Shown here: positions 53,511 to 61,815 of the stretch, piece after piece | Position numbering within the stretch: the first letter of the stretch is position 1 | Layout of the letters: every line of letters starts with the position of its first letter | Origin: an uncultured Eubacterium sp. | GTDB lineage: Bacteria; Bacillota; Clostridia; Lachnospirales; Lachnospiraceae | NCBI GenBank assembly: GCA_934316845.1 | Contig: CAKRDZ010000002.1 | Coordinates: forward strand, 1-64,000 | Length of the DNA stretch: 64,000 nt | Reading direction: 5' to 3' | Position numbers and translations under genes: made by a program | Notes under the pieces: generated by a model | Told to the model about the DNA's origin: nothing | What the model saw: the letters and a program-made list of their open reading frames with translations, nothing else | The model's database searches: none

Positions 53511-54632
53511 TCAATGAAGTGTACAAATTCCGTGGCTTTCATATCGCCACGCTTCCGCTTTCACATCTTTGATCTCCGGATGTTCTCCACACACTTTACA
53601 CGTCGGTATCGCTTTTCCAAATTTTACCTCCCGAAATGTTAGATTCAAGCCATCAAAAACGACCATGCGGCCGGTCAAAAGTCTGCCGATGCCAAGAAGA
53701 TATTTTATCGTTTCCAATCCCTGCACGCAGCCAATAATCCCCGCCATTACGCCGATCACGCCGGCTTCGCTGCAATTTGGCACACTTCCCTGCTCCGGAA
53801 TTTCCTCAAAGATGCAGCGGTAGCACGGCCCCTGTCCCGGCACATACGTCATAACCTGTCCATGAAACCGCAGAATCCCGCCGTGGCAGAATGGCTTGCC
53901 GGCAAGCACGCACGCATCATTGATCAAAAATTTGGTTTCAAAATTATCCACTCCGTCAACGACAAAATCATATTCTCCGATAAGATCTCCGATATTTTCC
54001 GGTGTCAGCCGCATCGCATACGTTTTTACCGTTACGTCCGGATTCAAAAGTTCGATCGTTTCTTTGGCAGAATCCACCTTTTTCTGTCCGAGACGGCTCG
54101 TATTATGAATGATCTGCCGCTGAAGATTGGACAATTCCACGACATCCGCATCCACGATTCCGATCGTTCCGACACCAGCCGCCGCAAGATACAGAGCGAC
54201 AGGCGCACCAAGTCCGCCGGCTCCGACGACAAGCACTTTCGATGCCAGAAGTTTTTCCTGTCCTTGCTGCCCGACTTCATCCAAAAGCACATGACGGGAA
54301 TACCGTTCCATATTTACCTCTTTTGCATGATCGATCAGCCACCGCAAAAACCCGCCTTCGAGATGGTATGCCTGCCGGCCTTCTTTTCGCAGTTCTTCTA
54401 CCACTTGCAGACTTTTTTCCCCACGCTGGCAAAATACTACAATGCATTTATCCTTTGGCAATTTTTCCTTTTCTTCTGCAAAACAACGGAGCGGAATACA
54501 GACCGCTCCGGGAATCGACCCATGATGGTAGACCACTTCTTCTCTCAGATCTACCAGAACGGTGCTGTTGTTTTCCATTTTTTCCCATTCTTGCCATGTC
54601 AATTCTTTTTTATCACTCAACTGCCCTGTCAT
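53511..54632 (-). CDS. Rhodanese-E1 (ThiF/MoeB-like) fusion protein
   Basis: Cytoplasmic 373-residue protein with an N-terminal rhodanese domain (about 12-105, active loop VFCQRGEKS) joined to an E1-like adenylyltransferase (about 110-345). The E1 part shows the nucleotide loop VLVVGAGGLGAPVALYLAAAGVG (core GAGGLGAPV), DADVVELSNLQRQ, the likely catalytic Cys in PNCSEAGVIG and zinc Cys pairs CYRC and CKVC. Such proteins activate a ubiquitin-like sulfur carrier such as ThiS, MoaD or CysO. In MoeZ/MOCS3 the rhodanese follows the E1; here it precedes it. No carrier gene or cofactor pathway is nearby. The start at 54632 is set by AAGGAG with a 7-nt spacer. Confidence 0.85.
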   Translation of the reverse strand: MTGQLSDKKELTWQEWEKMENNSTVLVDLREEVVYHHGSIPGAVCIPLRCFAEEKEKLPKDKCIVVFCQRGEKSLQVVEELRKEGRQAYHLEGGFLRWLIDHAKEVNMERYSRHVLLDEVGQQGQEKLLASKVLVVGAGGLGAPVALYLAAAGVGTIGIVDADVVELSNLQRQIIHNTSRLGQKKVDSAKETIELLNPDVTVKTYAMRLTPENIGDLIGEYDFVVDGVDNFETKFLINDACVLAGKPFCHGGILRFHGQVMTYVPGQGPCYRCIFEEIPEQGSVPNCSEAGVIGVMAGIIGCVQGLETIKYLLGIGRLLTGRMVVFDGLNLTFREVKFGKAIPTCKVCGEHPEIKDVKAEAWRYESHGICTLH

Positions 54633-54705
54633 CGTCATTCTCCTTCATCGTATCGTTCCTGCTTCCAGTATATCAAATTTCTGTACAATGTACAATTGAA
54701 AATAG

Positions 54706-54734
54706 TTGATTTCCTTGGTATAAAATGCTATCAT
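54706..54734 (+). promoter_or_regulatory. Promoter of argH
   Basis: TTGATT (54706-54711), a 17-nt spacer and TATCAT (54729-54734). A second overlapping candidate, TTGAAA (54696) with TATAAA (54719), has the same spacer. No clear ARG box is recognised. Confidence 0.6.
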
Positions 54735-54767
54735 AGTATTACTATTGTTAAAAAGGATGGTGGAACC

Positions 54768-56144
54768 ATGAAACTTTGGGGAGGACGTTTTACAAAAGAG
54801 ACGAATCAATTGGTACATAATTTCAATGCTTCGCTTTCTTTTGACCAGAAATTTTATAAACAGGATATCCTCGGAAGTATCGCCCATGTGACGATGCTTG
54901 AGAAACAGAAAATTCTTACCGCTGACGAAAAAGAGACAATCATCGGTGGATTGAAAAGCATTTTGGAGGATATCGAATCCGGTAAATTGGAATTTACCGC
55001 AGAACACGAAGACATTCACAGTTTTGTTGAAGCACATCTGATCGAGCGCGTCGGCGATCCGGGCAAAAAACTTCATACCGGACGCAGCCGTAATGACCAG
55101 GTGGCATTGGATATGAAATTGTACACCCGCGATGAAATTGTCGAACTCAATGATCTTTTGAAAGAACTTCTTGTGACGATTCACCGCATTATGAAAGAAA
55201 ATGTGGATACTTTCATGCCGGGCTTTACACATCTGCAAAAAGCGCAGCCAGTCACTCTGGCACATCATTTTGGCGCATATTTTGAAATGTTCCGCCGCGA
55301 CCGCAGCCGTCTGCGCGACATCTACGACCGCATGAACTACTGTCCGCTCGGTGCCGGTGCCCTTGCCGGGACAACCTATCCGCTTGACCGTGAATATACC
55401 GCTTCCCTGCTTAATTTTGATGGTCCTACATTAAACAGCATGGATTCTGTTTCCGACCGTGATTACCTGATTGAACTTCTCAGTGCACTTTCTACCATTA
55501 TGATGCATCTGAGCCGTTTTTGCGAAGAGATCATTGTCTGGAATTCCAATGAATACCAGTTTGTAGACATCGATGATTCGTATTCAACCGGAAGCAGTAT
55601 CATGCCACAGAAGAAGAATCCGGATATCGCAGAATTGATCCGCGGAAAGACCGGACGTGTCTATGGTGCTCTCATCAGCATGCTTACAACGATGAAGGGC
55701 ATCCCTCTTGCCTACAATAAGGACATGCAGGAAGACAAAGAGTTCACCTTTGATGCAATCGACACCGTGAAAGGATGTATTTCTCTCTTTAACGGCATGA
55801 TCGATACGATGAAATTTAAGAAGGAAAATATGGAGGCCAGCGCGAAAAATGGCTTTACCAACGCGACAGATGCCGCCGATTATCTCGTCAACCACGGCGT
55901 TCCATTCCGCGATGCACACGGTATCATCGGCCAGCTCGTGCTCCTTTGTATCGACAAAAATATATCTCTGGACGAACTTCCTTTGGAAGAATACAAAAAG
56001 ATCTCGCTGGTATTTGAGGAAGATATTTATGAGGCAATTTCGATGAAAACGTGCGTAGAAAAAAGAAATACGATCGGCGCACCGGGACGCGATGCGATGG
56101 AAAAAGTTCTGGCGATCAATGAAAAATATCTGATGGAAAGTTAA
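54768..56144 (+). CDS. argH: Argininosuccinate lyase
   Basis: Last step of arginine synthesis, splitting argininosuccinate into arginine and fumarate. The 458-residue protein starts MKLWGGRFTKETNQLVHNFN, has HSFVEAHL and TGRSRNDQVALD, the fumarase/aspartase signature GSSIMPQKKNPD at about 274-285 with the catalytic Ser, and the usual helical end. The start at 54768 has AAGGATGGTGGAACC; an upstream open frame into the neighbouring gene region is spurious. It is a lone plus-strand gene; argG is not adjacent. The argR gene at 62.6 kb could control it. Confidence 0.98.
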   Translation: MKLWGGRFTKETNQLVHNFNASLSFDQKFYKQDILGSIAHVTMLEKQKILTADEKETIIGGLKSILEDIESGKLEFTAEHEDIHSFVEAHLIERVGDPGKKLHTGRSRNDQVALDMKLYTRDEIVELNDLLKELLVTIHRIMKENVDTFMPGFTHLQKAQPVTLAHHFGAYFEMFRRDRSRLRDIYDRMNYCPLGAGALAGTTYPLDREYTASLLNFDGPTLNSMDSVSDRDYLIELLSALSTIMMHLSRFCEEIIVWNSNEYQFVDIDDSYSTGSSIMPQKKNPDIAELIRGKTGRVYGALISMLTTMKGIPLAYNKDMQEDKEFTFDAIDTVKGCISLFNGMIDTMKFKKENMEASAKNGFTNATDAADYLVNHGVPFRDAHGIIGQLVLLCIDKNISLDELPLEEYKKISLVFEEDIYEAISMKTCVEKRNTIGAPGRDAMEKVLAINEKYLMES

Positions 56145-56189
56145 TTGCTTTTAACCGCAGGCGCACACCGTGCCTGACTGATTTATGCA

Positions 56190-56223
56190 AAAAACTGCCA
56201 CACCCTTTCGTGCGGCAGTTTTT
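56190..56223 (+). terminator. Terminator of argH
   Basis: AAAAACTGCCACA and TGCGGCAGTTTTT form a stem with one mismatch and an 8-nt loop, flanked by A and T runs, so it could work in both directions. Confidence 0.85.
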
Positions 56224-56234
56224 CTTATAATCTT

Positions 56235-56433
56235 AATGTAACTATTCAGGATCAATGTATGAAAATCAATGAATCGTCGTGCTTGCACGTAAGAGACTTT
56301 GATTTCCATACATTAGATCCTAATAGGGCTCCCCTCCCCCATATGAGCATTTTTAGCCTTGTCAAAGGCGAGAAAAGAACACGAAGTGTTCAAAATGCGA
56401 ATGTGTGGGCGGGGAAGCCTGAATAGTTACATT
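56235..56433. repeat. 199-bp element with perfect 16-bp terminal inverted repeats
   Basis: AATGTAACTATTCAGG (56235-56250) is the exact reverse complement of 56418-56433. Inside lie nested pairs: ATGTATG.AAATCAA with TTTGATTTCCATACAT, CGTGC with GCACG, a long imperfect GGCT.CCC...GCATTTT pair, GCCTT..AAGGC and GAACAC gaa GTGTTC. The whole element can fold into a multi-branched structure. There is no open reading frame. It occupies the convergent gap between argH and the YdjG-like gene; no clear target duplication is seen. A miniature inverted-repeat element or structured RNA. Confidence 0.8.
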
Positions 56434-56437
56434 CTAA

Positions 56438-57544
56438 TTAACTCCAAATGTAATAGATGATTCCTGCTGCCAGAAGCGCTACAGCCACCGTAATGATAAT
56501 CTTCGGTATTGACAATGGCGTCTTTCCGGCTACCTTTCCGGTCTGTCCATTTACCATAAATTGGTAAACTTTGTCTTTGTACTTAAAGTTGGATACCCAG
56601 ATTGGCAAAAGAAGATATTTGTATGTCACATCATTGAATGACGTATTTAATATCACGCGTCTCGTATGATCGGCATTGTGCTCATTTTCAATCTTCTCTT
56701 CGACATTGCGTTTCAATTTTGCCGAAATGGCTTTTTTCGCTTTTTTCCAGGCATCTTTTACACCAAGTGCATAACGTTCTGCCACAAATCCGGCTACGTA
56801 TTCCGGCTTGTAAGCCTTATTGTTTTCCGTATCAAACGGCTCCAGTTTATGAAGCATGTCGGAATCGTGGCGGTCCGATGCGAGAATCAATTCGTCATCG
56901 ATAAACTCGCTGTATGTACCGGAGGTCGAATACCAGTCTGTCTCCGTATGGCTGTGTTCATCGTCATCCTGTACTTCCCGATCGATACCATATTGACCGG
57001 TATATGTCGAAAATGTATTGGTGTCAAAGGTCCAATACGGAAGATAGATTCCGTTGAAACTTTTTGGTCTCGCACTTTCTTTGGCAAGACGCGGACAAAA
57101 CCATTTCTTTTTGATCCATTCTTTAAAGAGGCGGGAAGCATCTTTGTCATTTACCTGAAACGGTACAACACCACCCGGTGCGATCGTATCCTGATCGTTT
57201 GCTTCCATAACCTGGTTGGATCCGCAGAACGGACAGACGGCCGATGTCTGAAGGGCATCGTAAATGGATTCTGCACCACATGCCTCACAAATTACGGTCT
57301 TCTTCTCTACACCCCAGTTTTTATTCGCCGTTTTATCCACTTGATCAAAATCCAGTTCATCTGCCTTTTGGGGCTCCTCGTCAGATACGGCAATCTCTTC
57401 TTCATAATCACAAAAACCACATTTCATATGTCCGGTTTTTGGATCAAAGTCCATAATACCGCCACACTGCGGACATTTTTTATCCGTTTCTTCTTTGGTC
57501 TCCGCAAAATTGATATTGTCAAAATTTTCTTCTTGCTGGTTCAT
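56438..57544 (-). CDS. YdjG-like zinc-ribbon membrane protein
   Basis: Protein of 368 residues with two zinc ribbons of the TFIIB-like type (CPQCGG...CGFCDY at about 24-46, and CEACGA...CPFCGS at about 86-108), a middle beta-rich domain (YLPYWTFDTNTFSTYTGQYG) and one C-terminal transmembrane helix (about 348-367) with only a few residues beyond it. This layout is that of Bacillus YdjG. In Bacillus YdjG, YdjH and YdjI work with the PspA protein YdjF in envelope stress. Here only the YdjI-like gene is adjacent, 18 bp upstream in the operon. Function by analogy only. Confidence 0.8.
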   Translation of the reverse strand: MNQQEENFDNINFAETKEETDKKCPQCGGIMDFDPKTGHMKCGFCDYEEEIAVSDEEPQKADELDFDQVDKTANKNWGVEKKTVICEACGAESIYDALQTSAVCPFCGSNQVMEANDQDTIAPGGVVPFQVNDKDASRLFKEWIKKKWFCPRLAKESARPKSFNGIYLPYWTFDTNTFSTYTGQYGIDREVQDDDEHSHTETDWYSTSGTYSEFIDDELILASDRHDSDMLHKLEPFDTENNKAYKPEYVAGFVAERYALGVKDAWKKAKKAISAKLKRNVEEKIENEHNADHTRRVILNTSFNDVTYKYLLLPIWVSNFKYKDKVYQFMVNGQTGKVAGKTPLSIPKIIITVAVALLAAGIIYYIWS

Positions 57545-57562
57545 TCTTTTCCTCCATTCTCA

Positions 57563-58921
57563 TTACTGGATGTCATTTTCATCAAAAATATCCCCGCATT
57601 CCGGACAGAATTTCGGTGGATGATATGGATCTTCCGGCTGCCATCCACATTTATCACAACGATACAATGGGGCACCTTCCGGTTTCTTTGCTCCACAGTT
57701 CATGCAGAATTTTCCCTGATTCACTGTTCCACATGAGCAAGTCCAGCCCGCTGGTTCTTCCGGTTTTGCTCCTCCACATTCCATACAGAATTTCCCTGTG
57801 TTTCCTGTTTTTCCACAAGAGCAGGTCCAGCCTTCTGCTGCCTGCTGCTGAGGCTGTGCCTGTGGCTGTGGTGCCTGCTGAGGCTGTGCCTGTGCGGCTG
57901 CCTGCTGCTGAGCTCCCATCGCAAATAACGAATTCGCATCCATTCCACCTGCCTGCGTCGCCATATTCATACCGGCAAATGCCATCATCGGACCTGTCGC
58001 CGTATTCGAAGCGGCTGCTTTCATCGCCTCTGCCTGTGCTCCGGCAAGTGTTGCTGCTGCCATATTTGGATTGCGGAGTACAGCGGTTTTCTGCATTTCT
58101 TTGATCATTTGCTCATCTTCTTCAGATGCCTTGATCGTATTCACACCAAAGGCAACAATCTGCAGTCCGCGAAGTTTTCCCCACTGCTCAGACAATTCCT
58201 GATTCAGTGCATCCGCTACCTCTTTCGTATGTGCCGGAACTGCACTATAACGGATTCCGAGTTCCGAAATTCTTGCAAATGCCGGCTGCAGCGCCGTCAT
58301 AAGTTCGGTTTTTAACTGCGAATCTATCTCGTCTCTGGTGTATTCATCCGTTACATTTCCGCACACATTGGTATAGAATAAAATTGGGTCAAAAATTTTA
58401 TAAGAATATTCACCATTGCAGCGTACCGAGATATCTACATCGAGTCCGATATTGTTATCTACCACACGGAATGGAATCGGATTTGCCGTACCATATTTAT
58501 TTCCCATAATTTCTTTGGTATTAAAGAAATATACCCTCTGGTCTTTCCCGGTATCTCCACCAAACGTAAAACGCTTACCTATCTGTGAAAACGTCTGCTT
58601 AATCGTGTCTCCTAAATCTCCACAGAACAAACTTGGCTCGCTTGAAGTATCATACATAAATTCTCCTGCGTCTGCACAAAACTCAACCACTTTCCCTTGA
58701 TCTACGATGATCATACACTGACCTTCATTGACAGCAATTACCGATCCATTCGAGATAATATTATCGTTTCCTTTATTGGATGTACCGAATTTTCCGCTTT
58801 TTCTCATTTGTCCCTTCGTAACAAGCACATCCGCTTCCATCGCATCACAATAAAAATACTCTTTCCATTGATCTGCCATCGTACCACGGATTGCACCTCC
58901 AATTGCCTTAATTAATCCCAT
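57563..58921 (-). CDS. YdjI-like SPFH-domain protein with C-terminal zinc ribbons
   Basis: Protein of 452 residues. The N-terminal 300 residues are an SPFH (YdjI or virion-core-like) domain (AIGGAIRGTMADQWKEYFYC, GSVIAVNEGQCMIIVDQGKV and DEIDSQLKTELMTALQPAF). A Gln/Ala/Pro-rich linker follows (about 330-360), then three zinc ribbons (CSCGKTGNTGKFCMECG, CSCGTVNQGKFCMNCG and CDKCGW...CPECG). There is no transmembrane segment; membrane contact would come through the SPFH domain or the adjacent YdjG-like partner. The start at 58921 has ATGGAGGATACAGA. Confidence 0.85.
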   Translation of the reverse strand: MGLIKAIGGAIRGTMADQWKEYFYCDAMEADVLVTKGQMRKSGKFGTSNKGNDNIISNGSVIAVNEGQCMIIVDQGKVVEFCADAGEFMYDTSSEPSLFCGDLGDTIKQTFSQIGKRFTFGGDTGKDQRVYFFNTKEIMGNKYGTANPIPFRVVDNNIGLDVDISVRCNGEYSYKIFDPILFYTNVCGNVTDEYTRDEIDSQLKTELMTALQPAFARISELGIRYSAVPAHTKEVADALNQELSEQWGKLRGLQIVAFGVNTIKASEEDEQMIKEMQKTAVLRNPNMAAATLAGAQAEAMKAAASNTATGPMMAFAGMNMATQAGGMDANSLFAMGAQQQAAAQAQPQQAPQPQAQPQQQAAEGWTCSCGKTGNTGKFCMECGGAKPEEPAGWTCSCGTVNQGKFCMNCGAKKPEGAPLYRCDKCGWQPEDPYHPPKFCPECGDIFDENDIQ

Positions 58922-59006
58922 TCTGTATCCTCCATTTCGTTTTTATAAGGGTTGCCCCCTCTTTTTTGTTGATTTTATTATAACCTTTTTCCCTCCCCCT
59001 GTCTAC

Positions 59007-59050
59007 AAAAAAATAGCCCTCCGGAAAATTTCCGAAGGACTATCTTTTTT
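59007..59050 (-). terminator. Terminator of the spore protein gene
   Basis: On the minus strand ATAGTCCTTCGGAAA pairs with TTTTCCGGAGGGCTAT (one G-U pair), followed by seven T. It lies 26 bp beyond the stop codon at 59077. Confidence 0.9.
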
Positions 59051-59076
59051 ACGATCTTATCGCAGGTTAGTCTTGA

Positions 59077-59271
59077 CTAACGCATAGACTCTTCCTGTTT
59101 CTTGATCATCTGGCGCACCATCTCGCCGCCGATACTTCCTGCTTCTTTGGATGTGAGGTCACCATTGTAACCATCTTTCAAGTTTACGCCAAGTTCAGAC
59201 GCAACCTCCATCTTGAATTTGTCCATAGCATCTTTCGCCTGTGGTACTTCCATTCTTGCTGTTTTACTCAT
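59077..59271 (-). CDS. Alpha/beta-type small acid-soluble spore protein
   Basis: DNA-binding protein of 64 residues that coats and protects spore DNA. It has both family signatures: KFKMEVASELGV, which contains the cleavage site of the germination protease GPR, and LTSKEAGSIGGEMVRQMI. This is direct evidence for endospore formation. The start at 59271 has ACGGAGGTGAAATGTT. It should be expressed in the forespore under sigma-G; a CATACAA sequence upstream could be part of a -10 region but I cannot fix the promoter. It is monocistronic, with its own terminator. Confidence 0.95.
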   Translation of the reverse strand: MSKTARMEVPQAKDAMDKFKMEVASELGVNLKDGYNGDLTSKEAGSIGGEMVRQMIKKQEESMR

Positions 59272-59314
59272 AACATTTCACCTCCGTGTTTTTTAGTATT
59301 TATCGTAAGTGATA

Positions 59315-59345
59315 ACGGAATGTCTTTTGTATGAAAACATTCCGT
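59315..59345. promoter_or_regulatory. Palindrome upstream of the spore protein gene
   Basis: ACGGAATG (59315-59322) and CATTCCGT (59338-59345) are perfect inverted repeats with a 15-nt loop, 44-74 bp upstream of the start codon, so inside or just upstream of the likely promoter. It could be an operator or a hairpin in the leader. Confidence 0.5.
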
Positions 59346-59434
59346 CATCGAAACATTTTCATGTAAGCCACTCGGTTATCTGATACTATTGTACCCACGA
59401 AGGTGGTTTTCATTCTGGTAATTACTGCCAAATT

Positions 59435-59965
59435 TTAACGCTGCTGCAAATCTCTCTGCAACGGTTCCAAATAATGCAGAAAGGTTCCCGAATACGTCGA
59501 GATCTCAAACTCCGGTTCCATCTCATCGATCGTGAAACTTTTTCTGCCGCCCTGCTGCATCCGCTTCCAGAATTCCAATAATTTTTGAAAACGAAGATAC
59601 ATATATTTTTCCCGTTTTTTAAAATAAATAAGCAAAAATGCGATGCCATCCTGACTTTCAAATTGTTCCATAAATTTCATTTGATGCTCATGCACATTGC
59701 TGAGCGGGAAACGATCCTCGATGCACTCTTTTGCATCAAAACAGATTGGAATGCCCTGCACGACGCCGATATAGTCAACGGTACTTTTCTGCTCAAAATA
59801 CGCAAGCGTAATATGCCTCGTCGCCTGATCAATGTTGATCGGTTTGATCGGCGTCGGAATTTTCTGTACCAGCGCCAGATTCTGCATCTGGTATTTTTCA
59901 TTCGTCACATTTACAAGTTCTTCCAAAAATGATCCTCGCAGACCACGTGAATTCCATGTTGGCAT
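59435..59965 (-). CDS. recU: Holliday junction resolvase RecU
   Basis: Nuclease that resolves recombination junctions in Firmicutes. The 176-residue protein starts MPTWNSRGLRGSFLEELVN and has the catalytic set Asp64 (STVDYIGVV), Asp77 and Lys79 (CFDAKE), and the C-terminal segment DEMEPEFEIS. Length is a little short compared with Bacillus RecU (about 200), mainly at the N-terminus. It follows the anti-sigma gene after 24 bp. The pbp1 gene usually next to recU is not here. Confidence 0.93.
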   Translation of the reverse strand: MPTWNSRGLRGSFLEELVNVTNEKYQMQNLALVQKIPTPIKPINIDQATRHITLAYFEQKSTVDYIGVVQGIPICFDAKECIEDRFPLSNVHEHQMKFMEQFESQDGIAFLLIYFKKREKYMYLRFQKLLEFWKRMQQGGRKSFTIDEMEPEFEISTYSGTFLHYLEPLQRDLQQR

Positions 59966-59989
59966 ATTCTACCGCCCTTTCTTTTCGAA

Positions 59990-61171
59990 TTAAAAAATGT
60001 TTGTGATCTCTTTCTGTAATTCCGCATCAAAACCGGTTTCTGCCTGAATTTCCTTTTCATCCAGTGCCTGATATCCCATCGGTCCATAAAGGAATTTTTG
60101 TATTAATATACATTTTTTTCCATTATCGTCCAGCACTTTCCAATATAATTCACTGTCATAGGCTTTCTTCTCTGAATTATAATTTCCATCAGTCAGACAA
60201 AACGAATTCTCCCGGCACCGGCTCAATATATCATATAAACATTTTCCAATTTTTTCCTGATACGCAGAGGTTTCCGCTGCGGTATCTTTCACCGGACTTT
60301 TTTTGCAGTCCTCGACAAAAAACATTACTGCCTTCTTTTCGGTTTGATCCTCAGACAGATTATCTTTATTTTGCTCCGAAATCCTCTCATTTGTCAAGTA
60401 TCTTCCCAAATTATCCGAACGGCTCGCATTATAATAAAAGTCGAGATATGCCTGCATTTCTGCCACAGCCTCTCCGTCTCCCTCAATATTTCGTATCACA
60501 TAACTGCTGCGGTTATAAAAGAGCAGTTTCAAAAGGATCTCTTCCTCTCCGCAAGTGATCGTAACGCTGACATCATATCCGTTTTTTTCATACGCCTCCG
60601 GTTCACTGGCATTTTCGGCACCTTCATAACAGACATTGTCCACCTTTACCGAACTCTCTTTTCCGGCAAAAATTTTCTGATGCAATTGTTTGAGCTGCGC
60701 AGCCACATCTTCGAAAAGTTCCTTTTGGTTGACATACTGCTGGCTTGTCAGCTGCACATTCATCCCCCCAAGAACTTTCTCTATCTCGCCATCGGCAAAT
60801 TGTCCTGCCACCTTTTTTGCCTCATGCCCATACATCAGACTGTCATAACTCGGACACGGCAGTTCTGGAAAGATCTGTCCCACGGTCAGCGTGCCAAATA
60901 CCGCACATACTACAGCCAGCACCAGCACAGCGGCAATTTGTTTCGCCCGATTCTTTTTTAATACCTTTGAAATTTTTTGAAATGGCTGGATATCTTCCAT
61001 CACTTCCAGATTTTGTAATTCCGTTTCCACCGTGTCTTTCTTCATCCGTTCATATTTTTCCTGACAGCTGCGGCATTCTCTCAAATGCTTTTCAATCTCT
61101 TCGGCTGTCTCCGGCTGGCACATGCCGTCTGCATACTCCGGCAGCAAATCTTCTATTATATTGCACTTCAT
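59990..61171 (-). CDS. Membrane anti-sigma factor with zinc-finger domain
   Basis: Protein of 393 residues. The N-terminal anti-sigma (ZAS) domain has the zinc ligands His29, Cys33 and Cys36 in KHLRECRSCQEKY with Cys3. A transmembrane helix follows at about 77-97 (IAAVLVLAVVCAVFGTLTVG), then a 290-residue outer domain of mixed sheet and helix that I do not recognise. It would hold the partner sigma factor at the membrane. It starts 5 bp after the sigma gene ends, the classic sigma/anti-sigma arrangement. Confidence 0.88.
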   Translation of the reverse strand: MKCNIIEDLLPEYADGMCQPETAEEIEKHLRECRSCQEKYERMKKDTVETELQNLEVMEDIQPFQKISKVLKKNRAKQIAAVLVLAVVCAVFGTLTVGQIFPELPCPSYDSLMYGHEAKKVAGQFADGEIEKVLGGMNVQLTSQQYVNQKELFEDVAAQLKQLHQKIFAGKESSVKVDNVCYEGAENASEPEAYEKNGYDVSVTITCGEEEILLKLLFYNRSSYVIRNIEGDGEAVAEMQAYLDFYYNASRSDNLGRYLTNERISEQNKDNLSEDQTEKKAVMFFVEDCKKSPVKDTAAETSAYQEKIGKCLYDILSRCRENSFCLTDGNYNSEKKAYDSELYWKVLDDNGKKCILIQKFLYGPMGYQALDEKEIQAETGFDAELQKEITNIF

Positions 61172-61176
61172 TGTCT

Positions 61177-61686
61177 CTACCTCCCTGCATTTTCTGAATC
61201 TGCTCTTTCTCTCAATTTTTCTTTTGCCCGGTAATAAGTTACTCGTCCCCAGTTTTCTGTTTTTTCAAATATTTCGCCGATCTCGTGGAACGATAACCCG
61301 CCCAGCGCCCGAAGCATCACCACTTCCTTATACGGCTCCGGTAAATTATGTATCTGCTTCCGCAGCCACGCTGTCTCCTCTTTTTTGACGATCTGCCCTA
61401 AAATCTCTTCGCCGCTCTGCGGCTCATGCCCCTTCTCAAACGGCACATTTTTCTGTTCTGCCCTTTTGCACAGATCCAGCCAGAGATTCCTCGCAATGCG
61501 GCACAGCCATGTAGACACTTCGCATTTACCTTCAAACTCCTCTGCATGTTCAATTGCCTTCAAAAAGGTGGACTGCACGATATCATCCGCTGTCACGGAA
61601 TCTTTACAAAGCTGCAAAACAAAGGCATAGATCATCTTGGCATACTTTCGATATATCTCATCAAAAGCCTCCTCTGTCAGTTTCAT
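61177..61686 (-). CDS. ECF-type RNA polymerase sigma factor
   Basis: Extracytoplasmic-function sigma factor of 169 residues with region 2 (IYRKYAKMIYAFVLQL, DIVQSTFLKAI, WLCRIARNLWLD) and region 4 (LPEPYKEVVMLRALGGLSFHEIGEIFEKTENWGRVTYYRAKEKL, key part LSFHEIGEIF). It lies directly upstream of its putative anti-sigma factor in the same direction. The target promoter is probably its own, but I could not define a repeated motif. Confidence 0.92.
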   Translation of the reverse strand: MKLTEEAFDEIYRKYAKMIYAFVLQLCKDSVTADDIVQSTFLKAIEHAEEFEGKCEVSTWLCRIARNLWLDLCKRAEQKNVPFEKGHEPQSGEEILGQIVKKEETAWLRKQIHNLPEPYKEVVMLRALGGLSFHEIGEIFEKTENWGRVTYYRAKEKLRERADSENAGR

Positions 61687-61752
61687 AAGTTGTTCTCACC
61701 ACCTTACTTTCATTGGGATTTATAAATTAGACGATTCAGAAAAGGAAAGATT

Positions 61753-61803
61753 ACAAAAAAAGCGGCTGTCGCTTTAACATATGAAAATTGTTAAGGCGCA
61801 GCC
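61753..61803 (-). terminator. Terminator of yebC
   Basis: On the minus strand GGCTGCGCCTTAACA pairs with TGTTAAAGCGACAGCC with two bulges, followed by GCTTTTTTT. It lies 13 bp after the yebC stop codon. Confidence 0.85.
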
Positions 61804-61815
61804 CTCTTTACCTTT

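Noticed and set aside
53862..54767. Upstream extension of argH by about 300 codons
   Set aside because: It overlaps the rhodanese-E1 gene on the other strand; ArgH starts at MKLWGGRF with its own ribosome binding site and promoter.
56235..56433. Insertion sequence
   Set aside because: Perfect terminal repeats exist but there is no transposase frame and no clear target duplication, so it is listed as a repeat element only.
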